Below, piece by piece: positions 1-8,100 of a stretch of DNA of 32,118 nucleotides; the stretch's first letter is position 1; each line of letters begins with the position of its first letter. Source of the stretch: JAGLCY01 sp965369705 (GTDB lineage Bacteria > Krumholzibacteriota > Krumholzibacteriia > LZORAL124-64-63). The notes under the pieces are model-generated. The model was given only the letters and a program-made list of their open reading frames with translations, made no database searches and was not told the origin of the DNA. The stretch spans positions 1-32,118 of the forward strand of contig CBDURF010000015.1 of the NCBI GenBank assembly GCA_965369705.1, given 5' to 3'. Position numbers and translations under genes: made by a program.

Positions 1-849
1 GCGGAAGATGATCTGGCCCGGATCGTGAACCGCCTCACCGGACTGCTGGGCGGCACCGGCGACGCCTGGCACGGAGGCCCCTGCGTGGGCAGCTGTCCGG
101 ACACGGCCCGCCAGTTCATCGAACTGGGCGCCAGGATGCTCAGCGCGGGCCCGGACATCACCGAGACGATACCCGCCGACGTGGCCGGTTACATCGATCA
201 CACCATCCTCAAGCCCGACGCCAGTCGCGACATGATCGAACGAATGGTGACCGAGGCGCGTGAACACTCCTTCCGTAGCGTGTGCGTGAATCCCTGCTGG
301 GTCGGCGTCGTTGCGGATGGCCTAAGAGGGAGCGGAGTGCTGACCTGTTCCGTGGTCGGTTTTCCCCTGGGGGCGAATACCCCGGACATCAAGGGCATGG
401 AAGCCCGCAAGGCCATTCGTGACGGCGCCAGGGAAATCGACATGGTCATCAACGTGGGGCGCCTCAAGGGCGGCGACGACGATTATGTCTGGAAAGACAT
501 CCTGGCGGTGACCGAGGCCTGCCGGGACGGTAGTGCGGTCAGCAAGGTCATCATCGAAACGGCCCTGCTGACCGACGAGGAGAAGGTCCGGGTCTGCGAG
601 CTCGCCAAGCGGGCCCGGGCCAACTTCGTGAAAACCTCGACGGGCTTCGCCTCCGGCGGCGCGACGGCCGAGGATGTGGCCCTGATGGCCTCGGTGGTGC
701 GGGGAGCGGGCATGGAAGTCAAGGCGTCGGGCGGCATCAAGTCCTTCGACGACGCCAAGCGGATGATCGAGGCCGGCGCCACGCGAATCGGGGCCAGCGC
801 GAGCATCGCCATCGTCCAGGAAGCCCAAAAAGGGACGGTCACCGCTTAA
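1..849 (+). CDS. deoC: Deoxyribose-phosphate aldolase (DERA), 5'-truncated by the window edge
   Basis: DERA splits 2-deoxyribose 5-phosphate into glyceraldehyde 3-phosphate and acetaldehyde. The family hallmarks are present: YIDHTILKPDAS at the start of the barrel, an Asp in EIDMVINVG (codon 439-441), the Schiff-base Lys in FVKTSTGF (codon 631-633) and a second active-site Lys in EVKASGGIK (codon 721-723). The frame is open back to base 1. A GTG at 25 is possible, but residues encoded before it (EDDLARIV) belong to an amphipathic helix, so the real start is probably upstream. Before the barrel lies an extension of at least 54 residues: the helix, a Gly-rich linker and a CVGSC pair. E. coli-type DERA lacks this, and it looks like a BMC encapsulation peptide. 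The next gene follows after 24 bp. The context makes this the likely signature enzyme of the compartment. Function is near certain; the start is unknown. Confidence 0.95.
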   Translation, partial: AEDDLARIVNRLTGLLGGTGDAWHGGPCVGSCPDTARQFIELGARMLSAGPDITETIPADVAGYIDHTILKPDASRDMIERMVTEAREHSFRSVCVNPCWVGVVADGLRGSGVLTCSVVGFPLGANTPDIKGMEARKAIRDGAREIDMVINVGRLKGGDDDYVWKDILAVTEACRDGSAVSKVIIETALLTDEEKVRVCELAKRARANFVKTSTGFASGGATAEDVALMASVVRGAGMEVKASGGIKSFDDAKRMIEAGATRIGASASIAIVQEAQKGTVTA

Positions 850-873
850 GGTGAGCGGAATCAGGAGTGTGAC

Positions 874-1497
874 ATGGTCGACCTGAGAGCCTATTGCGTG
901 ATCGACAGTCTGCAGCCGCAGTTCGCTTCGTTCCAGGCGACGGTGGCGCAGGGATTTCTGCCGCGGGTGGGGCAGGCCAGCCTGTTCGTCGAGATCGCGC
1001 CCGGTATCGAGATCAACCGGGTGATGGACATCGCCCTGAAATCAACCAACGTGACGCCGGGCATGCAGATCGTCGAACGACATTTCGGCATGCTGGAGGT
1101 CCATTCGGACAGCCAGGCGGACGTGCGGCAGGCGGGGCAGGCGGTCCTCAAGGCGCTGGACCTGACGGAAAACCAGCGGTTCAAGCCGCGCATCGTGTCG
1201 GACCAGGCGGTGCGCCACCTGGACGACCATCAGTGCATGCTCATCAACCGCATGCGGCACGGCAACCTGATCCTGGCGGGTCAGACCCTGTTCGTGCTCG
1301 AGTGCGAACCCGCCGCTTACGCGGCACTTGCAGCAAACGAGGCCGAGAAGGCTGCCGGGATCAACATCCTCGAGGTGAGGTCCTTCGGCAGCTTCGGGCG
1401 GGTCTATATCGGCGGCGAGGAGAAGGATATCGAAGTTGCCCGGCCGGCCGCGTTGGTCGCGCTGGAAGCGATCGACGGTAGAGAAGTCGAGAAGTAG
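874..1497 (+). CDS. BMC shell protein, tandem-domain trimer of the stacking (CsoS1D-like) type
   Basis: This 207-residue protein has two fused BMC domains, roughly residues 1-100 and 101-205. Such proteins form pseudohexameric trimers that tile the facets of a microcompartment. The segments GQASLFVEIAPGIEINRV and AANEAEKAAGINILEV, and a VER pair at residues 67-69, resemble the stacking BMC-T class in which two trimers pair face to face around a gated pore (CsoS1D, and the Haliangium ochraceum T2/T3 proteins as I recall them). Glu68-Arg69 would correspond to the gate-lining Glu-Arg pair of CsoS1D; this is inferred from memory of that alignment. A ribosome site (AGGAG) precedes the ATG at normal spacing. 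It is the first visible shell gene after the aldolase. Gating here is untested. Confidence 0.93.
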   Translation: MVDLRAYCVIDSLQPQFASFQATVAQGFLPRVGQASLFVEIAPGIEINRVMDIALKSTNVTPGMQIVERHFGMLEVHSDSQADVRQAGQAVLKALDLTENQRFKPRIVSDQAVRHLDDHQCMLINRMRHGNLILAGQTLFVLECEPAAYAALAANEAEKAAGINILEVRSFGSFGRVYIGGEEKDIEVARPAALVALEAIDGREVEK

Positions 1498-1518
1498 CCA
1501 ATAACAGGAGGATTGATG

Positions 1519-1806
1519 ATGTCTGACGCTCTGGGAATGATCGAGTGCAGAAGTTTCACGGCGACCGTCGAAGCCGCCGACGCCATGGTGAAGGCAGCCC
1601 GGGTCGACCTGGTCGGTTACGAAAAGACCGGCGGCGGTTACACGACGGCGATCGTGCGGGGCGACGTGGCGGCGGTCAAGGCCGCCTGCGACGCGGGCCA
1701 GACGGCGGCCACCCGGGTGGGCGAGGTCGTTTCGGTGCACGTGATCGCGCGCCCCCACGCCAACGTCGACGCGGTGATCCCGTTGGGTCGCCAGGCCGAA
1801 GCGTAG
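1519..1806 (+). CDS. BMC shell protein, single-domain hexamer (BMC-H)
   Basis: This 95-residue protein is a single Pfam BMC domain, the main hexameric tile of microcompartment facets. It begins ALGMIE, has the central VKAARVDLVGYEKTGGGY stretch and ends with the VHVIARPH segment typical of PduA/EutM/CcmK relatives. The pore loop reads TGGGY, a small, uncharged opening. In-frame TTG (1513), ATG (1516) and ATG (1519) compete as starts. AGGAGG at 1506-1511 sits 7 bases before 1519, and starting there gives MSDALGMIE, matching the usual N-terminus, so 1519 is chosen. From memory it is very close to the H. ochraceum BMC-H (MADALGMIEVRG...), including the YEKTGGGY pore. It is the only BMC-H in the visible part of the operon. 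Confidence 0.96.
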   Translation: MSDALGMIECRSFTATVEAADAMVKAARVDLVGYEKTGGGYTTAIVRGDVAAVKAACDAGQTAATRVGEVVSVHVIARPHANVDAVIPLGRQAEA

Positions 1807-1813
1807 GCCGGTC

Positions 1814-2110
1814 GTGAATCTCGCGAAAGTACTCGGGCGGGTCGTGGCCACCCGCAAGGAAGAGAGCATCGAAGGACTGAAGCTGCTGATGCTGGGCGTC
1901 GCCGGACCGGATGGTGAGTTGACCGGGTCCACGGTGGTGGCGGTCGACGCGGTCGGCGCCGGCGAAGGCGAATATGTGCTTTACGCCTCAGGTTCTTCCG
2001 CCCGGCAGACGGTGGTGACCGACGGCAAACCCGTCGACGCGGTGATCATGGCGATCGTGGACAGCTGGGATATCGGCGGCGAGGACCGCTACCGAAAAGG
2101 CGATGACTGA
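1814..2110 (+). CDS. BMC vertex protein (EutN/CcmL family, BMC-P), first of three
   Basis: This 98-residue member of the EutN/CcmL family forms pentamers that cap the vertices of microcompartment shells. Family marks are the start LAKVLGRVVATRK, the central VAVDAVGAGEGEYVL and the end VDAVIMAIVDSWDI. Translation starts at GTG 1814, 7 bases after the BMC-H stop. Its TGA (2108-2110) overlaps the dehydrogenase ATG by one base, implying coupled translation. The last ~15 residues (IGGEDRYRKGDD) run past the usual fold and are charged. Three different vertex paralogues occur in this operon, as in the Haliangium ochraceum shell. Confidence 0.95.
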   Translation: MNLAKVLGRVVATRKEESIEGLKLLMLGVAGPDGELTGSTVVAVDAVGAGEGEYVLYASGSSARQTVVTDGKPVDAVIMAIVDSWDIGGEDRYRKGDD

Positions 2111-3600
2111 TGCGTCGACTTACCGACCAGCAGGTTGACCTGATCGCGCGCGGTTTGGCCTCAAGACTGGGGACAGGGACGTCCTCCACGGCGGTGGATC
2201 CCGGAGTGGCCAGGGAAGGCTCTCCGGGAATTTCGCCGGCGGCGGTCATCGCGTCGTTCCAGGGCCAGGGTCTAGGGGAAGGTGTCTACGAGACGGTCGA
2301 CGCCTGTGTCGCGGCGGCCGCCGCGGCCTTTCGCAACCTGGGCGCCGCCAGCCTGTCCAAGCGCGGGGAGATAATCACCGCCATCCGCGCCTCCATGCGC
2401 GTCCACGGTGATGAACTGGCCCGGCTGGCCTGGGAAGAAACCGGGCTCGGCCGTCACGAAGACAAGATCATCAAGAACAGCCTCGTTACGGAGAAGACGC
2501 CGGGCACGGAGGCCCTCCGGCCGGAGACCACCACGGGTGACGACGGCCTGACCCTCATGGAGTGGGCGCCCTTCGGGGTGATCGGCGCCATCACGCCGAC
2601 GACCAATCCCACCAGCACCATCATCTGCAACACCCTCGGCATGCTGGCCGCAGGCAACAGCGTGGTGTTCAACGTGCATCCCGGCGCGGCGCAGTGTTCC
2701 ATGGCCACGGTAAGACTGATCAACCGGGCGATCGTCGCCGCTGGCGGGCCGGCTGATCTGGTGACGGCCGTGGCCCGGCCCACCATCGAATCGGCGACCG
2801 AACTGATGCATCACAAAGGGATCAACCTGCTGGTGGTTACCGGGGGACCGGGCGTGGTCGCCGCGGCAATGAAATCCGGCAAGCGGTCGGTGAGCGCCGG
2901 CCCGGGCAATCCACCGGTGGTGGTGGATGCGACGGCCGACATCGCCAAGGCCGGCCGGGACATCGTCTTCGGGGCCGGGTTCGACAACAACATCATCTGC
3001 GTGGATGAAAAAGAGGTGTTTGTCGTCGCGAGCGTGGCTGATGAACTGATCGCCGCCATGGTCAATAGCGGCGCCTATCTGGTCGGGCAGGCGGAGATGG
3101 CCCGCCTCGAAAAGGAGATCTTCGCGGAAAACAGGGGGCCGCGCGCGCACGGGGTGATCAACAAGGACCTGATAGGCAAGAACGCGGGTGAGATCCTGGG
3201 TCGGATCGGCGTCACCGCCGGACCGGAAATCCGGTTGATCATCGCCGATGTGCCCGAGGATCATCCCCTGGTCTGGACCGAACAACTGATGCCGGTCCTG
3301 CCGATCGTAAGGGTGCCGGACGTGGACCGGGGAATCGCCTTGGCCAAGGAAGCCGAACACGGCTTCGGACATTCGGCGTCGATGCATTCGCGCGACATCG
3401 ACGCGCTGAGCCGCATGGCCCGCGTCATCGACACGAGCATCTTCGTCAAAAACGGTCCGATCGTGGCGGGTCTTGGCGCCGGGGGCGAAGGGCACACCAG
3501 CTTCACCATCGCCAGCCCGACCGGCGAGGGGTTGACCTATCCCGTCAGCTTCTCGCGCCGGCGCCGCTGCGTGATGGTCGATCACTTCAGGATCGTGTAG
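2110..3600 (+). CDS. CoA-acylating aldehyde dehydrogenase of the PduP/EutE type, microcompartment cargo
   Basis: The 496-residue enzyme should oxidise an aldehyde to acyl-CoA using NAD+ and CoA; with DERA beside it, the aldehyde is most likely acetaldehyde. The thiol nucleophile is Cys297 in FDNNIICVDEKEV, the family's usual setting. The nucleotide-binding region shows TPTTNPTST and VTGGPGVV, and SAGPGNPPVVVD follows. Residues 1-20 (MRRLTDQQVDLIARGLASRL) form an amphipathic helix with Val9, Ile12, Leu16 and Leu20 on one face. A Gly/Ser/Pro-rich linker then leads to the catalytic fold. That layout is the classical encapsulation peptide of PduP-like enzymes. The gene sits inside the shell cluster and overlaps its upstream neighbour by one base. 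Exact aldehyde preference cannot be read from sequence. Confidence 0.95.
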   Translation: MRRLTDQQVDLIARGLASRLGTGTSSTAVDPGVAREGSPGISPAAVIASFQGQGLGEGVYETVDACVAAAAAAFRNLGAASLSKRGEIITAIRASMRVHGDELARLAWEETGLGRHEDKIIKNSLVTEKTPGTEALRPETTTGDDGLTLMEWAPFGVIGAITPTTNPTSTIICNTLGMLAAGNSVVFNVHPGAAQCSMATVRLINRAIVAAGGPADLVTAVARPTIESATELMHHKGINLLVVTGGPGVVAAAMKSGKRSVSAGPGNPPVVVDATADIAKAGRDIVFGAGFDNNIICVDEKEVFVVASVADELIAAMVNSGAYLVGQAEMARLEKEIFAENRGPRAHGVINKDLIGKNAGEILGRIGVTAGPEIRLIIADVPEDHPLVWTEQLMPVLPIVRVPDVDRGIALAKEAEHGFGHSASMHSRDIDALSRMARVIDTSIFVKNGPIVAGLGAGGEGHTSFTIASPTGEGLTYPVSFSRRRRCVMVDHFRIV

Positions 3601-3606
3601 GTGGCG

Positions 3607-4224
3607 ATGAACCAGGCCCTGGCACTTCTGGAATTCGACAGCGTAGCGGCAGGCGTGCTGGCGGTCGACCGTATGCTCAAGCAGGCGCCGATCGGCCTTT
3701 TGCGCTGCGGCTCGGTACATCCCGGCCGTTATCTGGCCCTGATCGGCGGTTCGGTGGCCAGCACCGAGGAGGCCCACGCGGCGGGGGTCCGGTCGGCCTG
3801 TGATCAGGCGGCGCTGACCGACGAGATCTTCCTGCCTGATCCCCACCCGCTGCTGGCCGCGGCGGTCACCGGCGCCAGGACTGCTCCACATGGTGAGGCG
3901 GTCGGCGTCATTGAGGTTTCGACTTCTCCGGGCCTGTTGCGGGGTGTGGACGCCGCGCTCAAGGGTGTATCGGTGGACCTGGTGGAGATCCGGTTGGCCG
4001 ATGACCTGGGCGGACGTGCCCTGGCGATTTTCGACGGGTTGTTGCCCGACGTGCAGGAGGCCCTGAGTCTGGCCGGAGGCCGCCTCGGCGAATGCGCAAT
4101 TTTGTGCGGATCCTCGTTGCTGCCACGGGTCGATGAGACCCTACGCGAAATGCTGGCCGAAGGCACACGCTTTGCCGCGTGTGAAAACAGGGTGCCCGAG
4201 GGTGCCGAAACGGTGGAGGGCTGA
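3607..4224 (+). CDS. BMC shell protein, tandem-domain trimer of the PduT type
   Basis: This 205-residue protein has two BMC domains (about residues 1-95 and 97-190) and resembles PduT in layout. PduT binds a 4Fe-4S cluster at its central pore through one Cys per subunit, in a TICPGKF context. Here the aligned motif is SVHPGRY, so residue 38 is His instead of Cys; a different Cys lies at residue 34. A classical PduT cluster site is therefore not conserved. A GTG directly after the upstream stop (3601) is in frame, but ATG 3607 gives the family-like start MNQALALLE, so it is preferred. Only a weak ribosome site (TAGGTGG) is present, suggesting translational coupling to the dehydrogenase gene ending at 3600. 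Confidence 0.92.
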   Translation: MNQALALLEFDSVAAGVLAVDRMLKQAPIGLLRCGSVHPGRYLALIGGSVASTEEAHAAGVRSACDQAALTDEIFLPDPHPLLAAAVTGARTAPHGEAVGVIEVSTSPGLLRGVDAALKGVSVDLVEIRLADDLGGRALAIFDGLLPDVQEALSLAGGRLGECAILCGSSLLPRVDETLREMLAEGTRFAACENRVPEGAETVEG

Positions 4225-4227
4225 ACG

Positions 4228-4536
4228 GTGTTCCTGGGCCAGGTGATCGGAAGGGTCGTACCCGCGGTGGCCTACGAAGGGCTCCAGGGTGTGCCCCTGC
4301 TGTGGGTGCAGCCCCTGGACAAGAACAGCCGTCCGGAGGGGAGTCCCATGGTCTGTGCCGACGGTACGCGCATGGCCGGCCCGGGCGAGATCATCTACTG
4401 GGAAGCCAGCCGCGAGGCCGCCTTGACCCTCACTCCCTCGTTCGTTCCGGTGGATCACGCCGTGGTCGGGATCGTGAACGACATCCAGATCGATATTCAG
4501 GACAGCGAGTCGCCCGAGCCCGGAGAAGCGCCATGA
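4228..4536 (+). CDS. BMC vertex protein (EutN/CcmL family, BMC-P), second of three
   Basis: This 102-residue pentameric vertex protein starts FLGQVIGRVVPAVAYEGLQG and contains the family segment LLWVQPLDKN near residue 30. It ends in VDHAVVGIVNDIQI followed by an acidic tail. Translation starts at GTG 4228, preceded by GGAGGG at 4215-4220 and 3 bases after the previous stop. The gene overlaps the third vertex gene in an ATGA arrangement. The loop at residues 38-50 (RPEGSPMVCADGTRM) is longer than in the other two copies, which suggests the three vertex proteins are not interchangeable. Assignment to the family is firm; a division of labour among the three is inference. Confidence 0.93.
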   Translation: MFLGQVIGRVVPAVAYEGLQGVPLLWVQPLDKNSRPEGSPMVCADGTRMAGPGEIIYWEASREAALTLTPSFVPVDHAVVGIVNDIQIDIQDSESPEPGEAP

Positions 4537-4799
4537 TACTCGCGCGGGTCACCGGCCGGATCACTTCGACCATCCATCATCCGGACATGGAGGGCCGTTG
4601 CCTGCTGGTCCTCGACAAGCTCGGCCCGGCAGGCCGGCCGACCGGGGGTTATCTCATCGCCGTCGATTCGGTCGGGGCCGGCGCGGGGGAAACGGTGCTG
4701 GTGCTGGACGAGGGCAACGGTGCCCGGCAGATCCTGGGCGGATCCGACCTGCCGGTGCGGTCGGTCGTGGTCGGTATTGTGGACCACCTGCCGGGTTGA
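4533..4799 (+). CDS. BMC vertex protein (EutN/CcmL family, BMC-P), third of three
   Basis: This 88-residue EutN/CcmL-type vertex protein starts MILARVTGRITSTIHHPDME, has the core LIAVDSVGAGAGETVLVLDE and ends VVGIVDHLPG. It is the shortest and most canonical of the three copies. Its ATG overlaps the preceding TGA (ATGA, 4533-4536), so its translation is probably coupled. It is the last gene of the microcompartment operon. No convincing Rho-independent terminator follows. The remaining pathway genes usually expected with a compartment (phosphotransacylase, alcohol dehydrogenase, kinase, regulator) are not in the window and would have to lie upstream or elsewhere. Confidence 0.95.
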   Translation: MILARVTGRITSTIHHPDMEGRCLLVLDKLGPAGRPTGGYLIAVDSVGAGAGETVLVLDEGNGARQILGGSDLPVRSVVVGIVDHLPG

Positions 4800-5105
4800 C
4801 CCGCTTGATCGCCGACATTTCATCATTCTTGACAATAATCAATTAGCTGGGAATGGTTCCTGATCCCCATGGCTGTTACGAAAAATCAAAATGAAAATAA
4901 TGGTCAGAATCAATAAGTTGCTTTATTAAAATGCAAAATTTAAAGAGAGTTAACGGGGAGCCGAGGGTTCGGACCGGGTGGATGTAAGGTGTGATTCGTA
5001 TTGACAGATTTGCTGTAATTTTTGTACAATCACAACGCCGTCTTAGCAAAACCGAAATATCCTCGCCAATTATTTTCGGTCCACTGCACACTGTTGGGGG
5101 GAATC
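4800..5105 (+). other. AT-rich gap and leader between the BMC operon and the giant protease gene
   Basis: This 306-bp gap is clearly richer in A+T than the flanking genes. It holds the promoter at 5001-5030 and a ~70-nt leader with a 7-bp inverted repeat (ACCGAAA 5051-5057 / TTTCGGT 5074-5080). A G-rich ribosome site (GGGGGGA) lies just before ATG 5106. An isolated TTGACA at 4829 has no matching -10. I see no coding sequence and no clear terminator for the BMC operon. Confidence 0.7.
5001..5030 (+). promoter_or_regulatory. Near-consensus sigma-70-type promoter for the giant protease gene
   Basis: A perfect -35 box TTGACA (5001-5006) and a -10 box TACAAT (5025-5030) are separated by 18 bp, in the only AT-rich stretch upstream. 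Transcription would begin near 5037, leaving a leader of about 70 nt before ATG 5106. The strength of the match suggests strong or constitutive transcription. This also argues against a coding start at TTG 5022, which overlaps the -10 box. Confidence 0.72.
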
Positions 5106-8100
5106 ATGTCCAAGTCCGAATCTTTACGGCTATTTTCTTTTTTCCTGGTCCTTTTTTCCTCTTTCCTGATTTTCAACCCCGCTCTCGCCGAACCGATCCA
5201 AGGTCCCTACGTTCCTGGTGAAATCATCATCAAGTATTCCGCCGACGCCACAAGCGGCGAGATCAGCACGCTGTCCAGCCAGCTGAACTCCATCCGCCTG
5301 CGTGAATTCACGCGGATCGGCGCTTCGCTGGAACAACTCACGGACATGACGGTGCCCGAGGCGATCGGGCTGTTGGAGAACAATCCACTGGTGGAGTACA
5401 TCGAGCCCAACTACCTGTACACCATCGAAGTCATTCCCAACGATCCTGACTTTCCCAAGCTCTGGGGCATGCACAATACCGGCCAGACCGGCGGCACCGT
5501 CGATGCGGACATCGATGCGCCTGAGGCTTGGAACGAGTTCACCGGGTCCAACAACGTCATCGTCGCGGTCATCGATTCGGGTGTGGACTACAACCACCCG
5601 GACCTGGCGGCCAACGCCTGGACCAACCCCGGTGAAATCCCGAACAACGGCCTCGACGACGACGGCAACGGTTTCATCGACGACATCCACGGCTGGGACT
5701 TCTACAACCTCGACAACGATCCCATGGACGACAACAGCCACGGTACCCACTGCTCCGGCACCATCGGTGGGGTGGGGAACAACGCCCTGGGCGTGGTCGG
5801 GGTCAACTGGAACGTCAAGATCATGGCCCTGAAGTTCCTCAGCGCCGCCGGCTCGGGATCAAGCGCGGGCGCCATCAGCTGCATCGAGTACGCCACGATG
5901 ATGGGCGCCGATCTCAGCAGCAACAGCTGGGGCGGCGGGTCGTTCTCCATAGCCCTGGAAGCCGCCATCCAGGACGCCTACACCGCGGGAGTCCTTTTCG
6001 TGGCCGCGGCCGGCAACTCCGGCGGCGATAACGACATTTATCCCCACTATCCTTCCAGCTACACGATCGGCAATATCGTCGCGGTCGGCGCCACGGACCA
6101 TAACGACCAACGGGTCAACGCGGGCTGGGCCTCCAACTACGGGATCACCTCGGTGGATATCGGGGCGCCCGGTCTGGACATCTACAGTACGGTGCCCAGC
6201 GGCGGGTACGGCTACAAGAGCGGTACCTCCATGGCGACCCCCCATGTCTCGGGTGTGCTGGCTCTGGTCAAGGGACAGTTTCCGGGCATCACCGTGGACG
6301 CGGCCAAGACCCTCGTCTTCAATTCCGCGGATGTCCTGCCGCAGCTTGCGGGCCTCTGGGTCACGGGCGGACGGCTCAACGCGGCCATGGCTCTCTCCGG
6401 TCCGGACAGCATTCCTCCCGATCCAGTGGTGGATCTGGCGGTGAACCAAACCGCATCCAACCGGATTTCCCTGGTCTGGACCGCGACCGGCGACGACGGC
6501 GACGTCGGCAACGCCAGCAGTTACGACATCCACTTCGCGACCTTCCCCATCGATTCCACGAATTTCGACACGGCCACCGCGGTGGTCAATCCTCCCTTCC
6601 CGGCCCCCCCCGGGCAGCCCGACAGCGTGACCGTCGAAGGACTCGATTTCCTGACCACCTATTATTTCGCCCTGAAAATCAGGGATGAATACGGCAACCC
6701 TTCGCCGATTTCCAACCTCGCCACCGGGACGACTTTGGGCATTCCCATCGTTTCCACCTCGCCCAGCTCGCTTTCGTCTTCCCTGATCACCGGGGGGCGG
6801 CAGGATCAGATCCTCACCATCAGCAACGTGGGCGACGGCACCCTCGATTTCACGGTGGAAACGGTCAAGGCCGATTCGACGGCCTTGGCCATGCAGGCCG
6901 CCGCCGCCGCGGTGGTGGAAGGGATCACGCCCAGCGGAATCGCCTACCTGGACGAGGAGCCCATGGCGGTTTTGACGCCGGAGGAGATTTCACTACTGCG
7001 CAGCCGCCTGATTTCCTACGACCAGGCCGGCGCCGCCAGTTCGGCCGGCGCCCTGCCCGTCATCGCCGTGGGAGGCGATTACTCCGCGGATATGATGTTC
7101 CACCTGCTGAACAACGCCCCGCTGACGGGCCTGTTTTCCTTCCAGGAAGTGAATTACGAATATGACGATCTGACCCTGGTGGACGGGTTGATCATCGCCG
7201 AGTCCGACTATGCGATCACCGGTCCCAAGGCGATCGTGCTGCGCGATTTCTTTGACACCGGACGGGGCATCTTCATTGGCATGGATGATTTCGACGACAT
7301 CTGGAGCGGGACCATTCCCGGACTCCTGGGCCCCGTCTTCGGCATATCCAATCCCGTCGACAACGAATTCTGCAGCAACCCCGTGCTCAATACGAGCCAT
7401 CCCATCAACGACAGCATTCCGGGATTCGTCATCGGAGGCAACTGGTGCAACGAAAATGACAGTTTCCTGCTCGACGGCGCCGACTGGCTCTTTAAGGGCG
7501 GCAACGAGGGGGACATTTTCGGCGTGGCCAACGACTCTTCCGCGCGCACCGTCCTGATGGGTGAGAACCTTGCCGGCGTCTGGGCCGCCAACGAGCAGTT
7601 GAACGCCAACGCCGTGATCTGGATGATGGAAAGCGGCGGCATCCCCACCGTCAATCCCGTCGCGGGCACCATCCCCGCCGGCGGCAGCATGGACATCACG
7701 GTGACCTTCGACGCCTCGGAACTGTGCGGAGGCGACTTTTTCGCCGACGTAGTGGTTACCAGCAACGACCCGGTCGATCCCGAGGTTCGGGTGCCGACGG
7801 TCATGACCGTGACCGGCGTTCCGGACATCGCGGTTTCCGCCACCCTGCTGGACTACGGCTCCGTATTCATCGGAGCGGTCGTCACCGAAACGCTAATCGT
7901 GTCGAACCCGGGCTGCGATGTCATCAATGTCACGGCCCTCACGATCGATCATCCCGACTTCACCACGGATCTGACGCCCTTCGACCTGCTGGTCGGGGAA
8001 GAACGGGTGCTTGTGGTGAGCTACAGCCCGGGCGGTATCGGCCCCGTCGCCGGCACGCTCAGTCTGACCAGCAATGATCCGGACCAGCCCGTGGTGGAAG

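Noticed and set aside
4829..4857. TTGACA at 4829 as a second promoter before the giant gene
   Set aside because: No acceptable -10 box at 16-18 bp; the pair at 5001-5030 is far better.
5022..5105. TTG start at 5022 adding 28 residues to the giant protease
   Set aside because: The codon overlaps the -10 promoter box and would bury the signal peptide; ATG 5106 has a ribosome site and an N-terminal signal.
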